A stretch of DNA of 64,000 nucleotides from Thermus albus. Lineage in GTDB: Bacteria; Deinococcota; Deinococci; Deinococcales; Thermaceae. The position numbers were made by a program, and so were the translations under genes. Below are positions 38,765 to 46,931 of this stretch, piece after piece (position 1 is the stretch's first letter; the number at the start of each line of letters is the position of its first letter). The notes under the pieces were generated by a model. It had not been told where the DNA came from. It made no database searches and saw only the letters and a list, made by a program, of their open reading frames with translations. Location of the stretch: positions 298,225 through 362,224 of the forward strand of contig NZ_JAKTNR010000002.1 of assembly GCF_022760855.1 (NCBI RefSeq). Direction: 5' to 3'.

Positions 38765-39376
38765 GTGGTGGAGATTCTGGAAGCGGTGCACCGTAGGCTC
38801 AGCCTTCTTCCCAGGCGCTCCGGCCCCTCGGTGGAGGTCTTAAAGCAAGCCTTGGAGGAGGTGCGGGAGGCTGTGGAGGAGGTGGCTCCGGGGTTTCTTT
38901 CCGGGGCAACCCTCCCTCCCAGGGAAAAACTTCTGGAGGACGCCCATCGCTTAAGGCAGGGGGAGGTGCCCGAGGATTCCGCCTACGCTTTCTGGCTCCA
39001 TCAGGCCTTGCGCCTCATCTCTTGGCAGGCGGACCACGGGAAGACTTCCGGTGAGGGTTGGCCGGAGCGCTGCCCGGAGTGCGGCGGCTTCCCCGATGTG
39101 GGCTACCTGGACGCGGACGGCCACCGCTTCCACCTTTGCGCCTTCTGCGATACTCCTTTTCGGGCTTTGCGTCTGGGCTGCCCCTACTGCGGGGAGACCC
39201 GTGCGGACCAACTGGTCTATTATCAGGAAGATCCTTATCGGGTCTACGTTTGTCGCTCCTGCGGGGAACGCCTCCTGGTTCAGGACCTAAGGCTTAAGGG
39301 GGAGTTGGATCTCCCTGCCCTGAGGGCCCGGGCGGCCCTTTATGCCTTGGCGGAGGAAAAGGATGTGGAGGTTTGA
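38765..39376 (+). CDS. fdhE: Formate dehydrogenase accessory protein FdhE
   Basis: About 203 residues. The C-terminal half has four CxxC-type motifs (CPECGGFPD, CAFCDTPF, CPYCGE, CRSCGE), as in FdhE, a rubredoxin-like iron protein needed for maturation of Tat-exported formate dehydrogenase. The frame is open further upstream; the GTG at 38765 (second GTG at 38768) with AAGGGGG upstream is preferred because it starts after the palindrome. The end overlaps fdhD by 14 bp. Confidence 0.85.
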   Translation: MVEILEAVHRRLSLLPRRSGPSVEVLKQALEEVREAVEEVAPGFLSGATLPPREKLLEDAHRLRQGEVPEDSAYAFWLHQALRLISWQADHGKTSGEGWPERCPECGGFPDVGYLDADGHRFHLCAFCDTPFRALRLGCPYCGETRADQLVYYQEDPYRVYVCRSCGERLLVQDLRLKGELDLPALRARAALYALAEEKDVEV

Positions 39377-40100
39377 GGGGGGCCGCTTTAAGCAGGAAGC
39401 CTTTTCCCTGCCAGAGGAAGAGCGCTTCCTCCTGGTCGTCAACGGCAAGCCCTGGGTCTCCTTCAGCTACACGCCGGGGGACGAGGTCTACTTGGCCTTG
39501 GGTCATCTTTGGTTAAGCGGGGTGCTCCAGGGCCTCGAGGGGATACGCTGGCACGTGGGCGATGGGATCGTGGCCGTGGATCTCCCCGTGGACCCCGAGA
39601 AGGGGGTGGGGGTACGGGATAGCGGTTGTGCTGCCGGTCTGCGCTATGGCGAGCCCCGGCTTTCCCCCTTGCCCAGGGTTTCGCTAGATCCCAGGCTGCC
39701 CATGGAGTTGATGGCTCAGCTACGCCAGCATACGCTTCGTTACAGGGAAACCCGGGGCATCCACGGGGCAGCCCTCTTCGACCCCACAGGCGGGCTCCTT
39801 TACCTCAACGAGGACATCGGCCGCCACAATGCCGTGGACCGCTTGGCCGGCTACATGCTTTTGGAAGGGGTCAGGCCCCCTGTGGCCCTCGCGGTCACGG
39901 GGCGGGTGAGCCAGGAGATGGCGGCTAAGGCCATCGGGATGGGGGCGGTGCTCCTGGTAAGCCGTACGGGGGCGACGGCTCCCGCGGTAGGCCTGGCGCG
40001 GCGCTACGGCCTGGCCCTGGCCGCCTATGTGCGCCCCACCGGCTACCGCCTCTATGCCCCAGGCGGTATGCCCGTACCCGAGGAGATCCTCAAGCCTTAG
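39363..40100 (+). CDS. fdhD: Formate dehydrogenase accessory sulfurtransferase FdhD
   Basis: A 245-residue FdhD, which delivers sulfur to the bis-MGD cofactor. Signature segments are [18 protein letters not shown] near residue 145, [16 protein letters not shown] near 180 and [13 protein letters not shown] near 200. The sulfur-relay Cys position is reduced to a single Cys ([12 protein letters not shown]), where many homologues have a CxxC pair. The ATG at 39363 has GGAGGAAAAGG upstream. Confidence 0.92.
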   Translation: MWRFEGGRFKQEAFSLPEEERFLLVVNGKPWVSFSYTPGDEVYLALGHLWLSGVLQGLEGIRWHVGDGIVAVDLPVDPEKGVGVRDSGCAAGLRYGEPRLSPLPRVSLDPRLPMELMAQLRQHTLRYRETRGIHGAALFDPTGGLLYLNEDIGRHNAVDRLAGYMLLEGVRPPVALAVTGRVSQEMAAKAIGMGAVLLVSRTGATAPAVGLARRYGLALAAYVRPTGYRLYAPGGMPVPEEILKP

Positions 40101-40254
40101 GCTCTTCCTTCTTCTCCTCCCCCTCCTGAAGCCCCTTTTTGAACTCCTTTGCCGACTGGCCGATGCCCCGGGCCAGCTCGGGAAGCTTCTTGGCGCCGAA
40201 AAGGAGGAGGATGACCAAAAGGATAAGGAGGATTTCTACTGGACCTAAGCGCAT
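40090..40254 (-). CDS. tatA: Twin-arginine translocase subunit TatA
   Basis: A 54-residue TatA/E: one transmembrane helix ([15 protein letters not shown]), the [23 protein letters not shown] amphipathic helix (split here: hinge [11 protein letters not shown]) and an acidic-basic tail. It forms the pore for folded proteins, such as the Tat-dependent formate dehydrogenase next to it. The start at 40254 is preferred to longer open frames because TACAAT lies exactly six bases upstream, with no Shine-Dalgarno site. Its 3' end overlaps fdhD by 11 bp. Confidence 0.93.
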   Translation of the reverse strand: MRLGPVEILLILLVILLLFGAKKLPELARGIGQSAKEFKKGLQEGEEKKEEPKA

Positions 40255-40260
40255 GGGGCC

Positions 40261-40266
40261 ATTGTA
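40261..40266 (-). promoter_or_regulatory. -10 box of tatA (leaderless)
   Basis: On the minus strand TACAAT is followed by six bases and the tatA ATG. A TTGACC lies 20 bp further upstream, inside the inverted repeat at 40274-40292. Confidence 0.55.
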
Positions 40267-40273
40267 GCATGCC

Positions 40274-40292
40274 TTGACCCTCTTGGGGTCAA
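40274..40292. promoter_or_regulatory. 19-bp inverted repeat between tatA and tRNA genes
   Basis: TTGACCC-N5-GGGTCAA. Each arm contains a -35-like TTGACC, one facing each way, so it may simply be two divergent -35 boxes or an operator that covers both promoters. Confidence 0.45.
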
Positions 40293-40302
40293 GTGTTATC
40301 GT
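40274..40302 (+). promoter_or_regulatory. Promoter of the tRNA-Pro/Gly/Arg genes
   Basis: TTGACC at 40274-40279, a 17-bp spacer and TATCGT at 40297-40302, about 20 bp before tRNA-Pro. Spacing is optimal and the orientation fits. Confidence 0.6.
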
Positions 40303-40322
40303 GGCCTTTGGGGTGGCCGCCC

Positions 40323-40399
40323 CGGGGCGTAGCGCAGGCCGGTAGCGCACCTGCTTTGGGAGCAGGGGGTCGCCCGTTCAAATCGGGCCGCCCCGACCA
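40323..40399 (+). tRNA. tRNA-Pro (anticodon TGG)
   Basis: A 77-base cloverleaf: acceptor CGGGGCG/CGCCCCG, anticodon stem CCTGC/GCAGG with loop TTTGGGA, T loop GTTCAAATC, and CCA encoded at the 3' end. Confidence 0.95.
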
Positions 40400-40400
40400 C

Positions 40401-40476
40401 GCGGGAGTAGCTCAGTTGGTAGAGCATCGGCCTTCCAAGCCGAGGGTCGCGGGTTCGAGTCCCGTCTCCCGCTCCA
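40401..40476 (+). tRNA. tRNA-Gly (anticodon TCC)
   Basis: A 76-base cloverleaf: acceptor GCGGGAG/CTCCCGC, anticodon loop CTTCCAA on stem TCGGC/GCCGA, T loop GTTCGAGTC, encoded CCA. Only one base separates it from tRNA-Pro. Confidence 0.95.
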
Positions 40477-40513
40477 AATGGCCGGGGTGAACCCACACCC
40501 CGGCTTTGTTTAT

Positions 40514-40589
40514 GGGCCCGTAGCTCAGGGGACAGAGCAGCCGCCTTCTAAGCGGTAGGTCGGGGGTTCGAATCCCTCCGGGCCCGCCA
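40514..40589 (+). tRNA. tRNA-Arg (anticodon TCT)
   Basis: A 76-base cloverleaf: acceptor GGGCCCG/CGGGCCC, anticodon loop CTTCTAA on stem GCCGC/GCGGT, T loop GTTCGAATC, encoded CCA. Confidence 0.95.
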
Positions 40590-40610
40590 GCTCCAGGACG
40601 CAATGCTTTA

Positions 40611-40641
40611 CCCCCCGGTAGCGTAGCCGGGGGGTTCGTTT
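40611..40641 (+). terminator. Terminator of the tRNA cluster
   Basis: CCCCCCGG and CCGGGGGG form an 8-bp stem (8-base loop) followed by TTCGTTT, 21 bp after tRNA-Arg. Confidence 0.75.
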
Positions 40642-40691
40642 GGCCGCGTTCCTCCCGGGTTTTCCCCTGCCTGGGCCCGTGGTATTCTCAA

Positions 40692-40711
40692 GGCCGGGCT
40701 TTTGCCCGGCC
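40692..40711 (+). promoter_or_regulatory. 8-bp hairpin directly before the ABC ATPase start
   Basis: GGCCGGGC-TTTT-GCCCGGCC ends one base before the ATG at 40713, where a ribosome binding site would be. A TATTCT box lies at 40683-40688. The structure could block or shape translation initiation, or be a terminator-like element that must be overcome. Confidence 0.5.
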
Positions 40712-40712
40712 C

Positions 40713-42182
40713 ATGCTGAAGCTGGAGAACATCACCAAGCGCTTTGGTCCTGTGGTGGCCAACCGCCGCATCACCCTCGAGGTGGCCCCTGGGGAGGTCC
40801 TGGCCCTTTTGGGGGAGAACGGGGCGGGGAAGACCACCCTGGTAAGCATCCTTTATGGTCTGTACGCACCCGATGAGGGGCGGATTCTTCTTCGGGGGAA
40901 GGAGGTGCGCATCCCTTCCCCCAAGGAGGCCCAGCGCCTAGGCATCGCCCTGGTGCCCCAGCATCCTGAGCTCATAGAGGCCCACACCGTGGCGGAAAAC
41001 CTAGCCCTGGGTCTTGAACTTCCTCTGGTCTTCTCCCGCCGAGCCCTGGTGCGGCGGCTGGCAAAGCTTTTGGAAGGGCATCCCTTGGGTGTGGACCTCG
41101 AGGCGCCCGTGGCCCGTCTTTCCGCGGGGGAGAAGCAAAGGGTAGAACTCCTCCGCGCCTTGCTCAACCGCCCCAAGGTCCTCATCCTAGATGAGCCCAC
41201 CAGCGTCTTGACGCCCAAGGAAGCGGAGGCCCTTTTCCAGGAGATCCGGCGGCTAAAGGGTCTGGGTCTTTCCGTCATCTTCATCAGCCACAAGCTGGAC
41301 GAGGTCTTGGCCATTGCCGACCGTATCGCCGTGCTCCGGGCTGGGGAGAAGGTGGGGGAGGTCTTACGCCGGGAGGCGGACAAGGACCTCCTGGTGCGCC
41401 TTATGGTGGGCCGGAGCCTGGCCCCACCCCCCAAGGTTCCCCCACCCCGGGCGGAAGTGGTCCTGGAGGTGGAAGACCTTTTGGTGCCCCGGCATGGTTT
41501 TCCCGTGCAAGGGGTTTCCTTCGCCTTGCGGGCGGGGGAGGTGCTGGGGATCGCAGGGGTGGCGGGGAGCGGGCAGGCGGAGCTCTTGCAAGCCCTGGCC
41601 GGCCTTAGGCCCTTTCAGGGGAGGGTGCGCTTTCTGGGGGAAGCGTGGCCCCAGGATCCCGCCCGGCTCTTCGCCCTTGGGGTGGCCCACATTCCCGAGG
41701 AGCGCAGTATGGGCGTGGTGGAAGGCATGAGCGTGGCGGAGAACCTGGCCCTGCGCACCTACCGGCGCTTGGCCCCCCGGGGTCTACTGGATTACCGGAT
41801 CATGGAAAAGGAGGCGGAAGCCCTGATTGGGCGCTACGGCATCCGCACCCCTTCCCCCCGCACCCCTGTGCGTTTTCTTTCCGGGGGGAACGTGCAGAAG
41901 GTGATCCTGGCCCGGGAGCTTCAGGGCGGTCCCCGCTTGCTTTTGGCCATGCATCCCACCTACGGGGTGGACGTGGGGGCGGCGGAAGAAGTCTATGAAC
42001 GTATCCTGGACCTGGTGCGGGACGGCTCGGCTGTGCTTTTGGTGAGCGAGGACCTGGACGAGATTCTAAGCCTTTCCCATCGGGTAGCCGCCTTGTACCA
42101 TGGCCGCTTTGTGGGGCCCATCTCCCGGGAGGAGGCGGACCGGGAGCGCCTGGGCCGGATGATGACGGAGGGGCGGGTATGA
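40713..42182 (+). CDS. ABC importer ATP-binding protein, double cassette (BMP/nucleoside type)
   Basis: A 489-residue protein with two ABC cassettes. The first has Walker A LLGENGAGKTTLV near residue 33, signature LSAGEKQRVELLRALL near 139 and Walker B LILDEPTSVL. The second has degenerate Walker A AGVAGSGQAELLQAL near 285 and LSGGNVQKVILAREL near 390, as usual in RbsA/YufO-type proteins. With the two permeases and the BMP lipoprotein-like binder downstream it forms a nucleoside or related importer of the cytoplasmic membrane. Confidence 0.92.
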   Translation: MLKLENITKRFGPVVANRRITLEVAPGEVLALLGENGAGKTTLVSILYGLYAPDEGRILLRGKEVRIPSPKEAQRLGIALVPQHPELIEAHTVAENLALGLELPLVFSRRALVRRLAKLLEGHPLGVDLEAPVARLSAGEKQRVELLRALLNRPKVLILDEPTSVLTPKEAEALFQEIRRLKGLGLSVIFISHKLDEVLAIADRIAVLRAGEKVGEVLRREADKDLLVRLMVGRSLAPPPKVPPPRAEVVLEVEDLLVPRHGFPVQGVSFALRAGEVLGIAGVAGSGQAELLQALAGLRPFQGRVRFLGEAWPQDPARLFALGVAHIPEERSMGVVEGMSVAENLALRTYRRLAPRGLLDYRIMEKEAEALIGRYGIRTPSPRTPVRFLSGGNVQKVILARELQGGPRLLLAMHPTYGVDVGAAEEVYERILDLVRDGSAVLLVSEDLDEILSLSHRVAALYHGRFVGPISREEADRERLGRMMTEGRV

Positions 42183-43228
42183 GGTGGGAGCTGGATCCTA
42201 GCCCTTCGCCCAGGAAGGTTCTTCTCACCTATGCCCTGTTCCTGAGCCTTGCCCTTTTGGGCCTGGGCCTGCTTTTCCTCCTCTACGGGGTACCGCCCCT
42301 CAAGGCGTATGCCCTTCTCCTTTCTCCCTTGACGGATACCCTGGGCCTGGCGGAGGTGATGCGGCGCACCATCCCCCTTCTCCTGATCGGGGCGGGCCTG
42401 GCCCTGGCCTTTAGGATCGGGTTTTTCAACATTGGGGCAGAGGGCCAGCTCCTCATGGGAGCGGTGGGGGCGGCCTATGTGGCCCTCTTCGTGCCTCCCG
42501 GGCTTTGGAGCTTGCCCTTGATGTTCCTGTTCGGGGGGAGTCTGGGGGCCCTATGGGCGGGGCTTGCCGCCTGGCTTCGGGCGCGCTTCGGGGTCAATGA
42601 GATCCTCACTACCCTCATGCAAAACTACCTGGTCTACTACCTGGTGGTCTATCTGGTGGCGGGGCCCTGGAAGGGCCAGATGGTTTTTGGCTTTCTCTAC
42701 ACCGACCGCTTCCCCCCTGAAGCCCAGCTTCCCCGGCTAGGGGACACCCTGGTGCACTGGCCTACCCTGGTTCTGGGGATGGTGGCGGCTATGGGGCTTC
42801 AGGTTCTTCTCTTTCGCACCCCCCTTGGCTTTGAGTGGCGGGTCCTGGGGGAAAACCCGGAGGCGGCCCGCTACCTGGGCCTTAAGGGGGGAAGGCTGAT
42901 CCTCCTGGCGGCCCTTCTTTCCGGTTTCCTTGCGGGCCTTGCGGGGGTGGGGGAGGTGGCGGGAATCCATCTAAGGCTTCTGGAGCCAGCCCAGATTTCC
43001 TTGGGGTATGGCTTCACCGCCATCCTGGCGGCCTGGCTGGCCAGGGGAAGGCCCCTTGGGGTGCTCCTCACCGCCCCCCTTTTGGGTCTCATCCTGGCGG
43101 GGGGAGATGCCTTGAAGCTGGCCCTTTCCATGCCCTTTCGGGTGGTGGACGTGGCGGCGGGGCTGTTGCTCCTGAGCTTCATCGGGGCAGAGGCGTTAAG
43201 CCGCCGCCGCCCGGTTTGGAGGCGCTGA
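42179..43228 (+). CDS. ABC importer permease 1 (BMP/nucleoside type)
   Basis: A 349-residue permease with about nine or ten transmembrane helices. It belongs to the BPD_transp_2 family (GAGLALAFRIGFFNIGAEGQLLMGAV near residue 63 onward is the signature). It begins by a four-base overlap with the ATPase gene, and its stop overlaps the next permease (TGATG). Confidence 0.9.
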   Translation: MRWELDPSPSPRKVLLTYALFLSLALLGLGLLFLLYGVPPLKAYALLLSPLTDTLGLAEVMRRTIPLLLIGAGLALAFRIGFFNIGAEGQLLMGAVGAAYVALFVPPGLWSLPLMFLFGGSLGALWAGLAAWLRARFGVNEILTTLMQNYLVYYLVVYLVAGPWKGQMVFGFLYTDRFPPEAQLPRLGDTLVHWPTLVLGMVAAMGLQVLLFRTPLGFEWRVLGENPEAARYLGLKGGRLILLAALLSGFLAGLAGVGEVAGIHLRLLEPAQISLGYGFTAILAAWLARGRPLGVLLTAPLLGLILAGGDALKLALSMPFRVVDVAAGLLLLSFIGAEALSRRRPVWRR

Positions 43229-44061
43229 TGGAAGAAGCCCTTTTGCGTGCGGTTCTCTTCGGCACTCCCCTCCTCCTGGCTGGCTTGGGGGCTCTCCTTT
43301 CCGAGCGGGGCGGGGTGGTGAACCTGGGGGTGGAGGGCATGATGGCCCTCTCCGCCCTGGTGGCCTTTGCCGTGGGCCTGAAGGTCCATCCGGCTTTGGG
43401 GGTCCTGGCCGGGATGGGGGTGGGGGCTTTGCTGGGGTTATTCCTGGGGGTGTTCGCGGTCTCCTTAAGGGCGAACCAGTTCGTGGCGGGGCTGGCCCTG
43501 GCGGCCTTGGGGCTTGGGGCCTCGGGCCTTTTGGGGAAGCGGTACGAGGGTGTGCCCCTCCCCAACCCCTTGCCGGAAGGGATTTTAGCGGCCCTGGCCC
43601 TGGCCTTGGCCTTCGGCCTTCACCTCCTTTTCTCCCGCAGCCGGTTTGGCCTTTACCTGAGGAGTGTGGGGGAGAACCCTAAGGCGGCGGATCTCTTTGG
43701 GGTTAGCGTGGACGGGGTGCGGTACCTGGCCCTGGCCCTAGGGGGCGGGATGATCGGCCTGGCGGGGGCCTACCTTTCCCTGGCCTACCGGCCCTCCTGG
43801 ACGGATGGCATGACGGCGGGGCTGGGGTGGGTGGCCATCGCCCTGGTGATCCTGGCGGCCTGGCAGCCTTTGCGGGCCATCTTTGGGGCCTACCTTTTCG
43901 GCCTCCTATTCTTTCTCCAGTTCCGCTTGCAGGGCAGTGTACCTATACCGTCGGAGGCCTTTGCCGCCATGCCCTACCTTTTGGTTATCCTGGTCCTGGC
44001 CCTTTCGGGCCGCGCCCGGGCCCCCAAGGCCCTGGGCCAGCCCTTTGACCGGGGGAGGTAA
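43228..44061 (+). CDS. ABC importer permease 2 (BMP/nucleoside type)
   Basis: A 277-residue BPD_transp_2 permease with ERGGVVNLGVEGMMALSAL near residue 25 and the motif FGLYLRSVGENPKAADLFGVSVDGVRYLAL near 140. A TTG at 43216 would extend it by four residues, but the ATG at 43228 overlapping the previous stop is preferred. Confidence 0.9.
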   Translation: MEEALLRAVLFGTPLLLAGLGALLSERGGVVNLGVEGMMALSALVAFAVGLKVHPALGVLAGMGVGALLGLFLGVFAVSLRANQFVAGLALAALGLGASGLLGKRYEGVPLPNPLPEGILAALALALAFGLHLLFSRSRFGLYLRSVGENPKAADLFGVSVDGVRYLALALGGGMIGLAGAYLSLAYRPSWTDGMTAGLGWVAIALVILAAWQPLRAIFGAYLFGLLFFLQFRLQGSVPIPSEAFAAMPYLLVILVLALSGRARAPKALGQPFDRGR

Positions 44062-44064
44062 AGG

Positions 44065-45204
44065 ATGCGGAGGATTTTAGGTTTTCTGTTGTTGGCGTTG
44101 GGGTTGGCATGGGCCCAAGGGGATAAGTTGAAGGCTTGCTTCATCTACGTGGGGCCCATCGGGGATGCGGGGTGGACCTATGCCCACGATGTGGGGCGCA
44201 AAAAGGCGGAGGCAGCCCTTCCCTGGCTGGAGACCCGCTATGTGGAAAGCGTGCCCGAGGCCCAGGCCCTTCCGGTCATCGACCGGTTCGTGCGGGAAGG
44301 GTGCCAGGTGATCTTTGCCACCAGCTTCGGCTACATGGAAGCGGTCCTCGAGGGGGCGAAGAAATACCCGAACGTCATCTTCGCCCACGCCACCGGGATC
44401 AAGCGGGCCCCCAACGTGGCCACCTACATGGCGGATTTCTACCAGGTCTACTACCTGAACGGCTTGGCGGCGGGAGCCCTGTCCAAAACGGGCAAGGTGG
44501 GGTATGTGGCCGCCTTTCCCATCCCTGAGGTGAAGCGGCACATCAACGCCTTCACCCTGGGGGTTCGGGCGGTGAACCCCAAGGCCCAGGTCCTGGTGCG
44601 CTGGATTAACGCCTGGTACGACCCGGCCAAGGCCAGGGAGGCCACGGAGGCCCTTCTGGCCCAAGGGGCGGACGTCTTCGCCTTCACCGAGGACACCCCC
44701 ACGGTGATCCAGACGGCGGCCAAGAAGGGGGCCTACTCCTTTGGCCACTACACCCCCATGCTGAAGTTCGCCCCAGACCACGTGGTCTCGGGCCAGATCG
44801 TACACTGGGATGTGATCTACATGGACTTCCTCAAGAAGGTAAAGGAGGGCGTTTACACCCCTAAGAACCTGGAAAAGGTGGACTACTTCTGGCTCCTAGA
44901 GCACAAAGCGGTGGAGATGGGAGCGGACTACGGGGTTCCCATCAACCCCAAGCACGTGCCCCTCTTGCAGAAGGCCCAGATGACGGTGGGCGGGAGGAAG
45001 GTGAGCGTCCACGACCGCATCATGGCTCTGCTAAAGGATATGCAGAGCCCGAAGCCCACCTTTGACCCCTTCACCGGTCCCATCCAGGACCGGAAGGGGG
45101 TGTTGCGGATCCCGGCGGGCAAAAAGGCCACCCTCGAGGAGCTCCTCACCATGGAGTGGGCGGCCCCTGGGGTGGTGGGGGACTGGCCCGGAGAACCCAA
45201 GTAG
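44065..45204 (+). CDS. BMP-family substrate-binding protein
   Basis: A 379-residue periplasmic binding protein with signal peptide (RRILGFLLLALGLAWAQG). The basic-membrane-protein signature is FIYVGPIGDAGWTYAHDVGRK, followed by FATSFGYMEAVLEGAKKYPNV. It lacks a lipobox Cys at the cleavage site, so it is soluble rather than a lipoprotein. Relatives bind purine nucleosides or related compounds; the exact ligand cannot be read. Last gene of the importer operon, three bases after permease 2. Confidence 0.9.
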   Translation: MRRILGFLLLALGLAWAQGDKLKACFIYVGPIGDAGWTYAHDVGRKKAEAALPWLETRYVESVPEAQALPVIDRFVREGCQVIFATSFGYMEAVLEGAKKYPNVIFAHATGIKRAPNVATYMADFYQVYYLNGLAAGALSKTGKVGYVAAFPIPEVKRHINAFTLGVRAVNPKAQVLVRWINAWYDPAKAREATEALLAQGADVFAFTEDTPTVIQTAAKKGAYSFGHYTPMLKFAPDHVVSGQIVHWDVIYMDFLKKVKEGVYTPKNLEKVDYFWLLEHKAVEMGADYGVPINPKHVPLLQKAQMTVGGRKVSVHDRIMALLKDMQSPKPTFDPFTGPIQDRKGVLRIPAGKKATLEELLTMEWAAPGVVGDWPGEPK

Positions 45205-45217
45205 AACCCCAGGGGCT

Positions 45218-45244
45218 GGGGCCAGGGAGGACTCCCCTGGCCCC
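45218..45244 (+). terminator. Hairpin after the BMP operon
   Basis: GGGGCCAGGG and CCCTGGCCCC form a 10-bp stem just after the stop codon. No T-run follows, so termination is uncertain. Confidence 0.45.
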
Positions 45245-45362
45245 GGTTCCCCTCGGCCCGACCCCGGGTGGCACCGCCTTGGGTGGGGATGCGCCTTGCG
45301 CGCGGTCCAGAAGGGCTCCCGGGAAGGGGTTGTGGGACCCTTGGCCCTGGAGGGGGATGGGG

Positions 45363-46661
45363 CTAGAGGGCTTGGAAAACCGCCTCCAGGATCTCCAAAC
45401 CCATGGCCGCCTCCTCCTCCGTGAGGATGAGGGGCGGGGCGATGCGCAGGGCGGAAGGCCCGGCGGGAAGGAGAAGAAGCCCCTTCCTGAAGGCCAGCTC
45501 CACGGCCTTGTCCCTGAGGTCGGGCCGTTCCTCCTCGGGCGTGCCGAAGTCCAACCCGATCATGAGCCCCCTTCCCCGCACATCCCCTAGGAAGGGGAAG
45601 CGCCTTTGCATGCTCCCCAGTTCCCGCAGGAGGAACGCCCCTACCCGGGCGGCGTTGTCCATGAGGCCAGCCTCCAGGAGGTCCAAGGTGGCGTGGGCCG
45701 CGGCGGCGGCCACCGCCTGGCCGCCGAAGGTGGTGCCGTGGGCCCCGGGGCGCCAGCTGGAAAGCTCTTCCCGGAAGAGGAGGGCGCTTAAGGGATAGCC
45801 GGAGGCCAGGCCCTTGGCCAGGACGTAGACGTCCGCCTGGACTCCTTCGTGTTCCAGGGCGAAGAAAAGCCCTGTACGGCCGGCCCCAGATTGGACCTCA
45901 TCGGCCACCAGGAGGATGCCGTGCCTTTCCAGCAGGGCCTTAAGCTTGGGGATGAACCCAGGCGGGGGCACCAGGTATCCCCCTTCTCCCTGAATGGGCT
46001 CCAGGAAGAAAGCGGCCACCTCCTCCGGGGCCACCACGGTGCGGAAGAGGTGCTCCAGATATGCCAATACGGCATCGCCTGCCTCTTCCGGGCGGGCTCC
46101 CAGAGGAGGGCGGAAGGGATTGGGGAAGGGCACGTGCACCACCCCGGGGAGAAGGGGCGAGAAACCCTTACGGTAGGCGCTTTTGCTGGCGGTGAGGGAA
46201 AGGGAACCCAGGCTTCTGCCGTGGAAGGCCCCGGTGAAGGCGATGAGGTAGGGCCTTCCCGTGTGCTGGCGCACCAGCTTGATGGCGGCCTCAACCCCTT
46301 CCGTGCCCGAGTTGCCGAAAAAGACCCGGTAGCCCCCGCCCAATCTGGCCACCAACCTTTCCGCCAGGGAAAGGGTGGGCTCGTGGGTGAAGTCGGAGAA
46401 GCACACGTGGGCAAAGCGCTCCGCCTGGGCCTTCACCGCCTCCAGCACCTTAGGGTGGGCATACCCGGTGGTGTTCACCGCGATCCCCGCCATGAAGTCC
46501 AGGAAGACGTTGCCGTCCACGTCCTCCAAGAACACCCCCTGCCCTCGGGCGGGGACGAAGGGGTAGGGGCGGATGTAGGAGGAGGAGAGGACGGCCTGAC
46601 CCCTTTCCAAAAGGGCTTTGGCTTTGGGACCGGGAAGCGAAGTGTGGATGCTGGGTTTCAT
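45363..46661 (-). CDS. Class-III PLP aminotransferase (ornithine/GABA type)
   Basis: A 432-residue fold-type I aminotransferase of the acetylornithine/4-aminobutyrate group. Visible are the substrate/PLP motifs NSGTEGVEAAIKL near residue 122, GAFHGRSLGSLSLT near 145, EPIQGEGGY near 220, ADEVQSGAGRTG near 255, and the Schiff-base Lys in YVLAKGLASGYPLSA near 285. It transfers an omega- or alpha-amino group to 2-oxoglutarate; the donor is not clear from sequence. No arginine or lysine biosynthesis neighbours are present. Confidence 0.88.
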   Translation of the reverse strand: MKPSIHTSLPGPKAKALLERGQAVLSSSYIRPYPFVPARGQGVFLEDVDGNVFLDFMAGIAVNTTGYAHPKVLEAVKAQAERFAHVCFSDFTHEPTLSLAERLVARLGGGYRVFFGNSGTEGVEAAIKLVRQHTGRPYLIAFTGAFHGRSLGSLSLTASKSAYRKGFSPLLPGVVHVPFPNPFRPPLGARPEEAGDAVLAYLEHLFRTVVAPEEVAAFFLEPIQGEGGYLVPPPGFIPKLKALLERHGILLVADEVQSGAGRTGLFFALEHEGVQADVYVLAKGLASGYPLSALLFREELSSWRPGAHGTTFGGQAVAAAAAHATLDLLEAGLMDNAARVGAFLLRELGSMQRRFPFLGDVRGRGLMIGLDFGTPEEERPDLRDKAVELAFRKGLLLLPAGPSALRIAPPLILTEEEAAMGLEILEAVFQAL

Positions 46662-46931
46662 ACGGGGCCAGTCTACCAGGGGATAGACCCTTTTCCCAGG
46701 CGCATTTTATGCGGGGAAGATGGCGCTTTTTACGAGCACCCGCCGGGAAAGCTCGCCCCTTTAGGGGTGGGACGTTCATTTGGGGTAGGGGCCCCAGAGA
46801 GGGCAGTTGCCTTCAAGATACGGGCCTTGCCCGTGACCAAGATACGGGCCTTGCCCGTGACCAAGATACGGGCCTTGCCCGTGACCGATGAAGGGGGAAG
46901 CCCGCTCCTTTAGGGGTGGGAGGAGGTCACA
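46662..46931. other. 270-bp repeat-rich spacer between Nudix and aminotransferase genes
   Basis: No gene is recognised. The spacer holds a three-copy tandem 24-bp hairpin repeat (46814-46885) and, flanking it, a 15-bp direct repeat CCTTTAGGGGTGGGA at 46758-46772 and 46907-46921. Open frames through the tandem repeat give repeated peptides, but they have no start context or family support. Confidence 0.6.
46814..46885. repeat. Three identical 24-bp tandem repeats, each a hairpin with CAAG/TGAC feet
   Basis: Units 46814-46837, 46838-46861 and 46862-46885. Each unit is CAAG, ATA, stem CGGGC, loop CTT, stem GCCCG, then TGAC. The A of TA also pairs with the T of TGAC. There are no spacers, so it is not a CRISPR array. 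The same architecture with other stems occurs inside the IS256 transposase at 51.57, 51.75 and 52.0 kb. Confidence 0.9.

Noticed and set aside
46814..46885. CRISPR-like repeat array
   Set aside because: The three 24-bp units are directly joined with no spacers, and no cas genes are near.
45849..46913. Long plus-strand frame with repeated KIRALPVT peptides
   Set aside because: It is the antisense of the aminotransferase running into the tandem repeat; no start context or family features.
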